Positions 1-8,412 of a stretch of DNA of 64,000 nucleotides are shown piece after piece (position 1 is the first letter of the stretch; every line of letters begins with the position of its first letter). The stretch covers positions 186,001 through 250,000 of the forward strand of contig JAYOLL010000001.1 in the NCBI GenBank assembly GCA_038120295.1, read 5' to 3'. Position numbers and translations under genes: made by a program. The notes beneath the pieces were generated by a model, which ran no database searches, was not told where the DNA came from, and was given only the letters and a program-made list of their open reading frames with translations. Source of the stretch: JAYOEY01 sp038120295. Lineage in GTDB: Bacteria > Pseudomonadota > Alphaproteobacteria > MPNO01 > UBA2964.

Positions 1-1
1 G

Positions 2-691
2 ATCCGGCAGCCGAAGGACGGATTTCGGATCGCGATTGATACGGTTTTTCTGGCCGCTGCTGTGGCCGCGCGTCCCGGTCAGCGCGTTTTCGAAGCCGGC
101 GCCGGGGTAGGGGGCGCGGCGCTTTGTCTGGCGCATCGCGTGTCCGGTCTGCGTATCGCCGGGATCGACAGCAATTCCGCCCTGGTGTCGCTGGCGGGCG
201 AGAATATCCGGGCCAATGGCATGGGACGGGCGGTCGAGATCATGGAGGGCGATATCGCCGCGCCGTTGCCGCCGCGTATCGCGCCGCCCTTTGATCACGT
301 CATGATGAACCCGCCTTACATGGAGGCAGGCCACGGCAACGCACCGCCTGACGGAGGAAAGGCCGCGGCCAATGTCGAGGGTGAGGCCGGCCTTCTGCCC
401 TGGGTCGACCGCGCGCACAGGCTGCTGCGACACAAGGGCACGCTGACGCTGATCCATCGCGCCGATCGGCTGGACGACCTGCTGGTGGAAATCGCGCCAC
501 GTTTCGGCGATATCGCGATTTTTCCGCTCTGGCCTAAGCGGGGCCGGCCCGCGAGCCGAATCGTCCTGGCGGCGCGGAAGGGTGTCGCGTCCCCGCTCAG
601 GTTGCTGCCCGGACTTGCGCTCCATGAAGAGAATGGCGCCTATACCGACGAAGCGGCGAAAATCCTCAATGGCGGCGCGCTTGAATGGTAG
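2..691 (+). CDS. tRNA1(Val)-type SAM-dependent methyltransferase, 5' truncated by the window edge
   Basis: The frame is open from the first complete codon, so the true start lies upstream of the window. The visible part begins with a segment ending in DGFRIAIDTVFLAAA, which matches the N-terminus of the YfiC/TrmN6 family (tRNA1(Val) adenine-N6 methyltransferase). It continues with a Rossmann SAM-binding loop (EAGAGVGGAAL) and the acidic motif II (GIDSN). The catalytic NPPY tetrapeptide of N6-adenine methyltransferases is encoded at 308-319. A GTG at 62 could be mistaken for the start, but it would remove conserved N-terminal residues. The family is clear; the exact tRNA target is inferred from homology. 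Confidence 0.85.
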   Translation: MRQPKDGFRIAIDTVFLAAAVAARPGQRVFEAGAGVGGAALCLAHRVSGLRIAGIDSNSALVSLAGENIRANGMGRAVEIMEGDIAAPLPPRIAPPFDHVMMNPPYMEAGHGNAPPDGGKAAANVEGEAGLLPWVDRAHRLLRHKGTLTLIHRADRLDDLLVEIAPRFGDIAIFPLWPKRGRPASRIVLAARKGVASPLRLLPGLALHEENGAYTDEAAKILNGGALEW

Positions 692-730
692 CTCCTTGGC
701 AGAGTCCTTCGTGCTTTCTATGTTCCCGGT

Positions 731-1609
731 ATGGCTGACGAAACAGAAAAATCGAAAGTAACGGGCTGGCGCCGCGCTATTCCTGTCAAAGCGGTACGAG
801 ACCCGGCGCCGGTTGTCGGGGTGCTGCGGCTTACCGGCGTGATCGGCGGGCGGATGGGGCCCATGGGCGGTGGCCTGACGCTGGAAGGGCTGGAGAAATC
901 GATTGAGAATGCCTTTTCGAAGAAGAACATCAAGGCTGTCGCGCTACAGATCAATTCTCCCGGCGGGTCGCCTGTACAGTCCGCCCTGATCGCAGGACGC
1001 ATTCGCGCTCTCGCTGACGAGAAGAAGTTGCCGGTCTTCGCCTTTGCCGAGGACGTTGCGGCATCGGGAGGGTACTGGCTGGCCTGCGCGGCGGATGAAA
1101 TCTACGCAGACGAGAACTCGATGATCGGATCGATAGGCGTGATCTCCGCCGGATTCGGGTTTCCCGAGGCGATATCGCGTCTCGGGATCGAACGCCGCGT
1201 CTACAGCGCCGGCGAGAACAAGTCGATGCTGGACCCCTTCAAACAGGAAGACGCCGTCGACGTTGCCAGGATCAAAGCCCTGCAGACCGACATTCACGAG
1301 AGTTTCAAGCGCCATGTCCGCGACCGCAGAGGGGAACGGCTCAACGAGGATCTTGAGCCGCTATTCGAAGGCGATTTCTGGACCGGCGGTCGCGCGCTCG
1401 GGTTGGGGCTGGTCGACGGCATCGGCGACATGCACGGGGTGATGCGCCGGAAATTCGGCGAACGCGTCACGTTCCGGAAGTTTTCAGCCAAAACGAGCGG
1501 CCTGAAAAAACTGCTCGGCCGAAGCGGGGCCGATGCGGCATTCGACCGGACACTGGCCACGGTGGCGGCGGTCGACGAATGGTCGCACTGGAAGCGGTAC
1601 GGGCTCTAG
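731..1609 (+). CDS. S49 family serine peptidase (SppA/SohB-like)
   Basis: A 292-residue protein of the signal-peptide-peptidase clan. It shows the S49 core: a V-L-R-L-x-G-V-I strand near residue 31, NSPGGS near 75-80, the nucleophile serine in AASGGYW (about Ser112) and the general-base lysine in SAGENKSMLDPF (about Lys164). This short form has no clear N-terminal signal peptide or transmembrane helix, which fits the single-domain SppA-like peptidases common in alphaproteobacteria. The family degrades cleaved signal peptides or membrane-associated peptides. It lies between the methyltransferase and a small membrane protein on the same strand, 12 nt before the latter. Confidence 0.9.
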   Translation: MADETEKSKVTGWRRAIPVKAVRDPAPVVGVLRLTGVIGGRMGPMGGGLTLEGLEKSIENAFSKKNIKAVALQINSPGGSPVQSALIAGRIRALADEKKLPVFAFAEDVAASGGYWLACAADEIYADENSMIGSIGVISAGFGFPEAISRLGIERRVYSAGENKSMLDPFKQEDAVDVARIKALQTDIHESFKRHVRDRRGERLNEDLEPLFEGDFWTGGRALGLGLVDGIGDMHGVMRRKFGERVTFRKFSAKTSGLKKLLGRSGADAAFDRTLATVAAVDEWSHWKRYGL

Positions 1610-1621
1610 GGAGACGCGACC

Positions 1622-1843
1622 ATGTTTGGATTCAGCATCGGAAAACTGCTCGTTCTCGCCGCGATTATCGCCGCCGTTTGGTACGGGTTCAAATTTGTCG
1701 GCCAGATCAGGAACTCGCCGCAGGAGCCATCCGGGCCCGATAACGGCGCGGAGGACATGGATAAATGCCCGGAATGCGGCACGTTCGTGCCGGTCAGCGC
1801 GGCGCGCCATTGTGGTCGCGCTGAATGCCGGTATCCGGAATAG
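1622..1843 (+). CDS. Small membrane protein with C-terminal zinc-ribbon-like knuckles
   Basis: A 73-residue protein with a good start 12 nt after the S49 peptidase gene. Residues about 8-25 form one hydrophobic helix (IGKLLVLAAIIAAVWYGF). A linker follows, then a C-terminal CPECGTF...HCGRAEC pattern, with four cysteines and a histidine spaced like a small zinc knuckle. The arrangement suggests a single-pass inner-membrane protein with the knuckle on one face. It is probably co-transcribed with the peptidase, so a role in membrane protein quality control is possible but only inferred. The function is unknown. Confidence 0.7.
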   Translation: MFGFSIGKLLVLAAIIAAVWYGFKFVGQIRNSPQEPSGPDNGAEDMDKCPECGTFVPVSAARHCGRAECRYPE

Positions 1844-1862
1844 TCGGCGAGGCCCAGATTTC

Positions 1863-1892
1863 TTGACCTTTCCGGCAGCCCGCGCGTATGTT
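1863..1892 (+). promoter_or_regulatory. Candidate sigma-70 promoter for glyQS
   Basis: TTGACC at 1863-1868 and TATGTT at 1887-1892 are separated by 18 nt, and lie 36 nt upstream of the GTG start of glyQ. Both hexamers are close to the -35/-10 consensus. The surrounding 84-nt gap contains no other gene. This is a visual match only. Confidence 0.5.
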
Positions 1893-1927
1893 GCGCGCGC
1901 CTGAAAACCCCAATAATCGGCTCCGAC

Positions 1928-2806
1928 GTGACTGCTCCGAACAAGGAAACCTGTTTCCAGAATCTCATCCTGCGCCTGCACGCGTACTGGAGCGAGCGGG
2001 ACTGCATCATCCTGCAGCCCTATGACATGGAAGTCGGGGCGGGAACGTTCCATCCGGCGACGACGTTGCGCGCGCTTGGCCCCGACCCTTGGCGCGCGGC
2101 TTATGTCCAGCCGTCGCGGCGACCGGCCGACGGGCGTTACGGCGACAATCCCAACCGGCTGCAGCATTACTACCAGTACCAGGTCATCCTGAAGCCGTCG
2201 CCGCCCGACAGCCAGGAACTCTATCTCGACAGCCTGCGCGCCCTCGGTATCGATCCGCTGATGCACGATATCCGCTTTGTCGAGGACGACTGGGAAAGCC
2301 CGACGCTGGGCGCGGCCGGTCTCGGCTGGGAGGTGTGGTGCGACGGGATGGAGGTATCGCAGTTCACCTACTTCCAGCAGGTCGGCGGAATTGAATGCCG
2401 CCCGGTCGCCGTCGAACTGACCTACGGGCTGGAACGGCTGGCGATGTATATCCAGGGCGTCGAGAACGTCTACGATCTGGATTTCAACGGCGCCGGCGCG
2501 ACCTATCGCGATGTATTCCACCAGGCCGAGCGCGAGTTCTCCGCCTATAATTTCGAACACGCGTCGACCGATATCCTGCGCCAGCAGTTCGAATTCGCCG
2601 AGCGCGAATGCGCCAAACTGCTGGAACAGAAGCTGCCGCTGCCAGCCTACGACCAGTGCATCAAGTCGAGCCACCTGTTCAACCTGCTGGATGCGCGCGG
2701 CGCGGTCAGCGTAACCGACCGGGCGTCCTACATCGCGCGCGTCAGGACGCTCGCCAAAGGATGCTGCGAAGGCTGGCTGGCGACGCGCATCGGGGGAGCC
2801 GCCTGA
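1928..2806 (+). CDS. glyQ: Glycyl-tRNA synthetase alpha subunit
   Basis: This 292-residue protein is the catalytic subunit of the bacterial alpha2beta2 glycyl-tRNA synthetase, which charges tRNA-Gly. Family-specific stretches are obvious: CFQNLILRLHAYW near the start, LQPYDMEVGAGTFHPAT (about 30-46), YVQPSRRPADGRYG (motif 2 region) and LGLGWEVW-like and FTYFQQVGG segments. The length matches the family (about 290-300). Translation starts at a GTG, and a GTG start gives the full conserved N-terminus. The stop codon overlaps the glyS start by one base (TGATG), indicating translational coupling. Confidence 0.97.
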   Translation: MTAPNKETCFQNLILRLHAYWSERDCIILQPYDMEVGAGTFHPATTLRALGPDPWRAAYVQPSRRPADGRYGDNPNRLQHYYQYQVILKPSPPDSQELYLDSLRALGIDPLMHDIRFVEDDWESPTLGAAGLGWEVWCDGMEVSQFTYFQQVGGIECRPVAVELTYGLERLAMYIQGVENVYDLDFNGAGATYRDVFHQAEREFSAYNFEHASTDILRQQFEFAERECAKLLEQKLPLPAYDQCIKSSHLFNLLDARGAVSVTDRASYIARVRTLAKGCCEGWLATRIGGAA

Positions 2807-4875
2807 TGTCTCAGCTTCTGTTCGAACTGTTTTCCGAGGAAATTCCCGCCCGCATGCAGCGCCGGGCGGCGGATGAGCTGAAACGGCTGATCGGGGACGA
2901 TCTGAAGGACGCGGGGCTGACCTGGGTCGACCTGCATTGCTACGCCACGCCCCGTCGGCTGACGCTGGTCGTCGACGGGCTTCCGGACACGCAGCCCGAC
3001 GTGCGCGAGGAAAAGCGCGGCCCGCGGACCGACGCGCCGGAGAAAGCTCTGGAAGGGTTTCTGCGAGGCAATGGGCTGACCATCGAAGATTGCGAAAAGC
3101 GTGAACAGGGCAAGGGCGAATTCTGGTTTGCCGTGATCGAACGCGAAGGGCGACCGACTGGCGAAGTGCTGGCCGAAATCCTGCCCGGTATCGTCAATCG
3201 CCTGTCATGGCAGAAATCGATGCGCTGGGGCGAGGGCGAGTTCCGCTGGGTGCGGCCGTTGCAGCAAATTCTGTGCGTCCATGACGGGAAGGCTTTGGAC
3301 ATCGAGACGCCGGATGGAATTCCCTGCGGCAACCTGACCAGCGGGCACCGGTTCCTCAGTCCCGATGCGTTCGAGGTCGGCTATTTCGACGATTACGAAA
3401 AGACTCTGCAGCGCGCGAAAGTCATCGTGCGCGGCAAGGTGCGGCGCGACCTGATCGAGGAGCATGCTGTCAGGCTGGCGGACGAGGCCGGCTTCGTGTT
3501 CCGGCGGGATGTCGGGTTGCTGGCCGAAGTCGGCGGGCTGGTCGAATGGCCGGTCGTGCTGATGGGCGAGATAGACGCCGTCTTCATGGAGTTGCCCGAC
3601 GAGGTGCTGGTGTCGTCGATGCGCGGACACCAGAAATATTTCGCCGTCGAGGATGCGGACGGAAAGCTCGGGCCGCGCTTCATCGTCGTTTCGAACATGG
3701 AGGCGTCTGACGGTGGCGCGGCCATCGTCGCCGGCAACGAGCGCGTGCTGCGCGCACGTCTGTCCGATGCGATGTTCTTCTGGGATCAGGACCGCAAGGA
3801 AAAGCTGGAAAGCTATCTCGGACGCCTGCGTGAGATGGTGTTCCACGAAAAGCTGGGAAGCCTTGCCGACAAGGTAACGCGAATCGAAGCCCTGTCGGTC
3901 GAGATCGCGGACCGGATTCCGGGCGCGGATGCGTCTGCGGTGCGCCAGGCGGCGATGCTGTGCAAGGCCGACCTGATGACCGGCATGGTCGGCGAATTCC
4001 CTGAACTTCAGGGCGTCATGGGGCGTTACTACGCGCTGGGCGAAGGAGTTGGCACCGACATCGCCGACGCCATCGCGGAGCATTACGCGCCGGCCGGGCC
4101 GGACGATATGTGCCCGTCCGCGCCCGTCAGCCTCGCCGTATCGCTCGCCGACAAGATCGACACGCTCGTCGGCTTTTTCGGTATCGACGAAAAACCTACC
4201 GGATCGCGCGATCCGTTTGCGCTGCGCCGCGCGGCGCTCGGCGTGATCCGCATGGTGCTGGAAAACGGATTGCGGCTACCGTTGGCCGAGATTTTTGCGA
4301 AAGCCGTTGGCCATTACACCGCTGACCTGGCGCAGACCGAAATGATCGTTTCCGATCTGATGGAATTCTTCGCCGACCGGCTGAAGGTGCATCTGCGAGG
4401 GCAGGGCGTACGGCACGACCTGATCGCTGCCGTGTTTGCACTCGGTGACCAGGACGATCTACAGGACGTCTTCAGCCGGACACGAGCATTGCAGGAGTTT
4501 ATCGAAACCGAGGACGGCTCCAATCTCCTGGCCGCGTATCGCCGCGCCACCAATATTGTCCAAATTGAAGAAAAAAAAGACGGAACTTCGTATGGCGGAG
4601 AAATGACGCTGTACGAAGGCATGGAGCCCCACGAAGCTAATCTCCACACTTACCTCGGCGAATCCGCCCATGGTGCGTCCGAAGCCATTGCTTTGAGAGA
4701 CTACAAGAGCGCCATGGAAGCGATGGCGTCTTTACGAGACCCGATCGATGCATTCTTCGACAACGTCACGGTCAACGTCGAGAATGCCGAACTTCGGGCG
4801 AACCGGCTCCGGCTATTGTCTCAATTTCGGCGGACGCTGGGCACAGTTGCCGCTTTCAGCGAAATAGAAGGCTGA
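2806..4875 (+). CDS. glyS: Glycyl-tRNA synthetase beta subunit
   Basis: A 689-residue beta subunit that supplies tRNA recognition in the alpha2beta2 enzyme. The start chosen is the ATG overlapping the glyQ stop by one base, giving the classic N-terminus MSQLLFELFSEEIPARM. An open frame continues upstream, but only as antisense or alternate-frame sequence inside glyQ. Family landmarks include SMRWG, GHRFL, SMRGHQKYFAV, the HD-like region HEKLGSLADKV, and a C-terminal anticodon-binding-like domain ending in FRRTLGTVAAFSEIEG. The length agrees with other GlyS proteins (about 690). Confidence 0.97.
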   Translation: MSQLLFELFSEEIPARMQRRAADELKRLIGDDLKDAGLTWVDLHCYATPRRLTLVVDGLPDTQPDVREEKRGPRTDAPEKALEGFLRGNGLTIEDCEKREQGKGEFWFAVIEREGRPTGEVLAEILPGIVNRLSWQKSMRWGEGEFRWVRPLQQILCVHDGKALDIETPDGIPCGNLTSGHRFLSPDAFEVGYFDDYEKTLQRAKVIVRGKVRRDLIEEHAVRLADEAGFVFRRDVGLLAEVGGLVEWPVVLMGEIDAVFMELPDEVLVSSMRGHQKYFAVEDADGKLGPRFIVVSNMEASDGGAAIVAGNERVLRARLSDAMFFWDQDRKEKLESYLGRLREMVFHEKLGSLADKVTRIEALSVEIADRIPGADASAVRQAAMLCKADLMTGMVGEFPELQGVMGRYYALGEGVGTDIADAIAEHYAPAGPDDMCPSAPVSLAVSLADKIDTLVGFFGIDEKPTGSRDPFALRRAALGVIRMVLENGLRLPLAEIFAKAVGHYTADLAQTEMIVSDLMEFFADRLKVHLRGQGVRHDLIAAVFALGDQDDLQDVFSRTRALQEFIETEDGSNLLAAYRRATNIVQIEEKKDGTSYGGEMTLYEGMEPHEANLHTYLGESAHGASEAIALRDYKSAMEAMASLRDPIDAFFDNVTVNVENAELRANRLRLLSQFRRTLGTVAAFSEIEG

Positions 4876-4887
4876 ACCTGCCGCTCC

Positions 4888-5736
4888 TCACGCGGAAAGC
4901 GACGGGTAAAGCGTAACCGCAGTTCCGCCCACAACGCGCTCGATCTCTTCTTCTGACAGGAATGAGAGCGCGTCTTCCGTCTGCTTCGCCAGATTGGCCA
5001 GCGTGCCGGGGGACGCCGGGAAATTGGATCCCCAGGCGATCCGCTTCGCACCGAACGTCTCGAACAGGAGAGGCAGGAAGGTCTCCCACGACGCATTGCC
5101 TTCCCGAGCGCGGCGCAGGATAACCGGTGTGAACTTCACATAGAGCTGTTCATACGACGCCAGGTCGAACGCCTTCTGCGCGTCTTCGTAGGGCGGGCCG
5201 GGTGTCAGGTCCGGATGGGCCAGATGGTCGAGAATGACCGGGACCGCCGGAAACCGGTCCATCAGCGCCTTCACCATGCCAAGCCCTTCAGTGCGTACCT
5301 GAAGGCAGATCGGCAGGTTGATGCCGGAGGCGAACTCCCACACCGGCCAGGTTGCCGGATCGTTGAGCCATTGCGCCTGGTTCCAGTTGGTCGTTCCGGT
5401 GGTGAACAGCCGGAGACCGGTACAACCCCTGTCCAGCCAGCCTTTGAGCGTATCCACGGCGTCCGGAGCGAGCGCATCGATGGAACAGACACCCGTAAGC
5501 CGATCGGGAAAGGAAGCTGCCGCGTCGGCGACCAGAGAATTATCGAACCCATAAGTAGTGGATGAATGAACGACAGCTGCGCGGTCGATTCCTGCGACAT
5601 CCATTGCCGCGATCAGCTGTTCCGGAGTCAGCGATTTCGCATCGGCCGACCAGACCGAGCGTTTGCCGTCTACCGGTGCGAGCGGGTAACGGTCCGTGTC
5701 AGGGGAAATCAAATGGGGGTGAATGTCGATACGCAT
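4888..5736 (-). CDS. Amidohydrolase-2 family metal-dependent hydrolase
   Basis: A 282-residue TIM-barrel hydrolase of the COG3618 (lactonase/dicarboxylate hydrolase/decarboxylase) type. It opens with MRIDIHPHLISPDT, the HxH metal site of the superfamily. It has a VSVCSIDALAPDA-like strand, a mid-barrel VILDHLAHPD histidine motif and a C-terminal RIAWGSNFPAS motif carrying the catalytic aspartate position, where the usual WGSDWP is replaced by WGSNFP. Typical substrates are cyclic lactones or carboxylates such as 2-pyrone-4,6-dicarboxylate; the real substrate is unknown. It converges on glyS with a 12-nt gap and is transcribed away from the TauD-like gene. Confidence 0.8.
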   Translation of the reverse strand: MRIDIHPHLISPDTDRYPLAPVDGKRSVWSADAKSLTPEQLIAAMDVAGIDRAAVVHSSTTYGFDNSLVADAAASFPDRLTGVCSIDALAPDAVDTLKGWLDRGCTGLRLFTTGTTNWNQAQWLNDPATWPVWEFASGINLPICLQVRTEGLGMVKALMDRFPAVPVILDHLAHPDLTPGPPYEDAQKAFDLASYEQLYVKFTPVILRRAREGNASWETFLPLLFETFGAKRIAWGSNFPASPGTLANLAKQTEDALSFLSEEEIERVVGGTAVTLYPSLSA

Positions 5737-5831
5737 AAGGGGATTTTAGCGGCATCTTCTGCTGGCGCATCTTGACAAAAGGCTGCGTGGGGTAATTTCT
5801 ATAGGGAACAGGTGTCAGGAGGAATCGCGCC

Positions 5832-6671
5832 ATGAGCTACGACAGCATCACCGTTACGCCTTCGTCTCCGCATGTCGGGGCCGAGATCGGCAATGTCGAT
5901 CTGACCGCGCCGCTGTCCAACAGCGAGGTCAAGGAAATCCGCGACGCGATCAACGCGCACGGCGTTATCTTCTTCCGCGACCAGAATATCTCTCCGGAAG
6001 ACCATGACCGGTTCGTTCGCTATTTTGGCGAGCCGCATGTCCATGCCGGCGGGAAAAGCACGGCATCCAAGCCGGTCGACGGCTACCCCGCGCTGCGCAA
6101 GCAGTATTTCAACAAGGATTCGGCGCGAATTTCGGGCGAGACCTGGCATTCGGACCAGAGCTGTGCCGATATCCCGCCGAAATACAGCGTCCTCTATCAG
6201 GAAATCATCCCGCCCGATAACGGGGGAAACACGATGTTCCTGTCGGCAGGCAAGGCCTACGAGGAACTAAGCCCCGGCATGAAGGCCTATCTTGAGGGCA
6301 AGACTGCGACGCATACCGCCAACAAGGCGTTTGACGCGAAGCTGACCAAGGACAACAAGGAAACCCATCTGATCGCCGAGCATCCTGTCGTCACCACCCA
6401 TCCCGAAACCGGTCGCAAGACGCTGTTCGTCAACCCGAACTTCACCAGCCACATTAATGACGTCCCGGAAGACGAGAGCCGCCATATTCTGGAATTCCTG
6501 TACCAGCACATCCAGCGCCCGAACTGGATGGTGCGCTTCAACTGGACCAATCATTCCATCGCCTGCTGGGACAACCGCGCCGTCCAGCATTACGCGATCT
6601 GGGATTACTGGCCCAACGAGCGGCTGGGCTACCGCATGTTCGTCGGCGGCACCGAACGCCCGGCGGCATAG
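5832..6671 (+). CDS. TauD/TfdA-family Fe(II)/2-oxoglutarate dioxygenase (copy 1)
   Basis: A 279-residue cytosolic dioxygenase. The start is supported by an AGGAGG-like site (gtcaggaggaatcgcgcc). The N-terminal part has HVGAEIGNVDL, typical of TauD. The iron ligands are visible as HSD (about His106 and Asp108, ETWHSDQS) and the distal histidine in AVQHYAIWDYWPNERLGYRM (about His253), with Arg268 likely binding the 2-oxoglutarate carboxylate. The family cleaves sulfonates, phenoxy acids and related compounds by hydroxylation. No transporter for a sulfonate sits next to it, so the substrate is unknown. It is one of three TauD/TfdA paralogues in the window. Confidence 0.9.
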   Translation: MSYDSITVTPSSPHVGAEIGNVDLTAPLSNSEVKEIRDAINAHGVIFFRDQNISPEDHDRFVRYFGEPHVHAGGKSTASKPVDGYPALRKQYFNKDSARISGETWHSDQSCADIPPKYSVLYQEIIPPDNGGNTMFLSAGKAYEELSPGMKAYLEGKTATHTANKAFDAKLTKDNKETHLIAEHPVVTTHPETGRKTLFVNPNFTSHINDVPEDESRHILEFLYQHIQRPNWMVRFNWTNHSIACWDNRAVQHYAIWDYWPNERLGYRMFVGGTERPAA

Positions 6672-6677
6672 GAAAAG

Positions 6678-7016
6678 CTACTCTGCGGCGGCCGGCTGCA
6701 AATTGATCGGCTCGCCGTCGATACGCACCTCGTCGTCGGCGTTATCGACGACCACGTAGTTTTCGTAATAGTTGACGGTCGGACGCACGCCGAAATTCTT
6801 TTCCGCGCGCACCCACCACTCGTCGTCGTACCAGGCTTCGGCCGCTTCCCGCGACTCCCACAGATAGACGCCGCCGCCGCCCGAGTCGCCGTTCAGATAG
6901 TATTTGCGGATCAGGCCCGGCGCCGCAACGAAGCTCGGCGCGGATGCCGTGGCGGCCTTGACCGCATCCTCCCTGCTGCGCGGTTCGATGGGGATTTGCA
7001 CGATGGCGATGAACAT
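6678..7016 (-). CDS. YdhR-like putative monooxygenase (dimeric alpha/beta-barrel)
   Basis: A 112-residue protein with the N-terminal MFIAIVQIPIEP strand and the stretch GGVYLWESREAAEAW...WWVRAEKNFGVRPTVNYYENYVVV, typical of the YdhR/ABM-like ferredoxin-fold monooxygenases. The start is fixed by a strong AAGGAGG site just upstream on the minus strand, although the frame stays open for another 170 codons. The homologues are small homodimers thought to act on aromatic or quinone substrates, but their activity is poorly established. It is divergent from the GrdB-like gene and converges with the TauD-like gene six bases away. Confidence 0.75.
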   Translation of the reverse strand: MFIAIVQIPIEPRSREDAVKAATASAPSFVAAPGLIRKYYLNGDSGGGGVYLWESREAAEAWYDDEWWVRAEKNFGVRPTVNYYENYVVVDNADDEVRIDGEPINLQPAAAE

Positions 7017-7187
7017 GATGGGCCTCCTTCGGTCGATTTGACGGGTCGTTCCGCATGGGAAATATTTTGCCTGAGCAAGCCTGATCGAGTTCCCTTTGCA
7101 GCGCAACGGGTTTGACCCCTGGAATGGCTCGCAGGTTTCCGACGATCCACCTGGCATGGTGCGGGGGAGAGGCGCAGGAGAACGATT

Positions 7188-8402
7188 ATGTATTTCGAAG
7201 ACATGCCGGAACCGGGGCGGAGCCGGCTGCTCAACCATCCTATGCCGGATATGGTGGAGACGCCCTGCGTCGAAGGCCTGCCGCTGGGCAAACGCCGCAT
7301 CGCGCTGATCACCACGGCGGGGCTGCATGACTACCGCGACGCGCCTTTCGTACCCGGGCGATCCGAATACCGGACGATACCGTCTTCGATGGATATGGCC
7401 GACGTGATCACCAGCCATCCGTCGACCAATATCGACCGGATCGGCATCCTGCGGGATCTCGACACCGTCTTTCCCATCAATCGCCTGCGCGAGATGGAGG
7501 CGGAGGGCGCAATCGGAACGGTTGCTTCTAACCATTATTCCTTTCTCGGCTCGACGCCGCCCGACAACTTCGAAGGCCTAATCGGAGAAATCGCCGCCGC
7601 CATGAGGGCGGACAGGGTCGACGGGATCGTGCTCGCCCCGGTCTGACCGTTTTGTACGCGCGCCGTGTGCGGGCTTGCCCATTACCTCGAACGCGAAGGC
7701 CTGCCGACCGTGGCGATCGCGCTCATTCCCCGTCATGCCGAGCTCATGCGCCCGCCGCGCGTTCTCAGCGTACCATTCGAACTCGGTCGCCCGTTCGGAG
7801 CGCCCGAAATGCCCGAATTTCAGCGCGCCGTGATGGATCATGCGCTCGGCCTGCTTGAGCGGACCGACGGTCCCGTGCTGGAGACGTTTCCGCGCAGGCC
7901 GAACAAACACGGCGCGTCCGCTGTCTGGTCGCCGCCGATAGAAAAGGCGTCCGATATCGCGATTGGCGAACAATCTGCGTTCGTGTCCGCCCTGAAGGCG
8001 GAGATCGCCGCGATCCAGCCGGCCTGCGAAAGCTGGGTTGCCGGCGGCGGGCGGCGTCTCGACCGGATTTCGGGCAGGACCACGCCGGAGATCGTCGATC
8101 TGATGCTTGCGCTCGCGCAGGATCCCTCCATAGAAAGTCCGATGGAAGGCTTCCCTATCGAACTGGCGGCCAAGTTCGCCGCCGACGATCTGAAGCATGC
8201 CTATTACCAGGCCGGCCTGTCGCAGCCGGGTACGGTCACCGATGTCGGGCTCGACGACTGGTTCTACAACGACACGCTTGCCGGAAAGCTGATGTTTGCG
8301 CTGTGCGCGACGCTGCTGAAATCGGAAGACGAAAAGGTCAGGGGCTTCGCGTCCCACGCCTTCGTGCCGTCGCACCAGCGGGAGAACGTTCCCGAAATCT
8401 GA
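7188..8402 (+). CDS. GrdB-like glycine/sarcosine/betaine reductase B family protein, putative selenoprotein (in-frame TGA = Sec153)
   Basis: Two open frames, 7188-7646 and 7647-8402, lie in the same phase and are separated only by the TGA at 7644-7646. Read through, they make one 404-residue protein of the GrdB/PrdB selenoprotein family. The residues around the TGA read VLAPV-U-PFCTRAVCGLAHYL, which lines up with the active-site UxxCTR pattern of clostridial GrdB (UGTCTRCG), placing selenocysteine at position 153 and its partner cysteine at 156. The coding character is unbroken downstream (GLPTVAIAL, RPFGAP). A 5-bp stem-loop suitable as a bacterial SECIS starts 11 nt after the TGA. The start has an AGGAGAACGATT ribosome site. 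A frame-preserving nonsense mutation of a Cys-containing homologue is the main alternative. The reaction in a proteobacterium is unknown. Confidence 0.75.
7657..7671 (+). promoter_or_regulatory. Candidate bacterial SECIS stem-loop
   Basis: CGCGC (7657-7661) pairs with GTGCG (7667-7671), including one G-U pair, around the loop GCCGT (7662-7666). The stem begins 11 nt after the in-frame TGA at 7644-7646 and the first loop base is G. In established bacterial selenoprotein mRNAs the SelB-binding hairpin lies immediately 3' of the UGA, with a guanine at the start of a small apical loop. The hairpin is short and GC-rich sequence folds easily, so this is supportive rather than proof. Confidence 0.45.
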
Positions 8403-8412
8403 AACTTTATAT

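Noticed and set aside
1484..2674. A 396-codon minus-strand open frame across the S49/glyQ region
   Set aside because: It is antisense to glyQ and the small membrane protein gene and has no family match; high GC content leaves long shadow frames.
7644..7646. The TGA as a simple inactivating mutation of the GrdB-like gene
   Set aside because: Possible, but its position at the UxxC active site, the intact frame on both sides and the following hairpin favour selenocysteine; kept as the main alternative.
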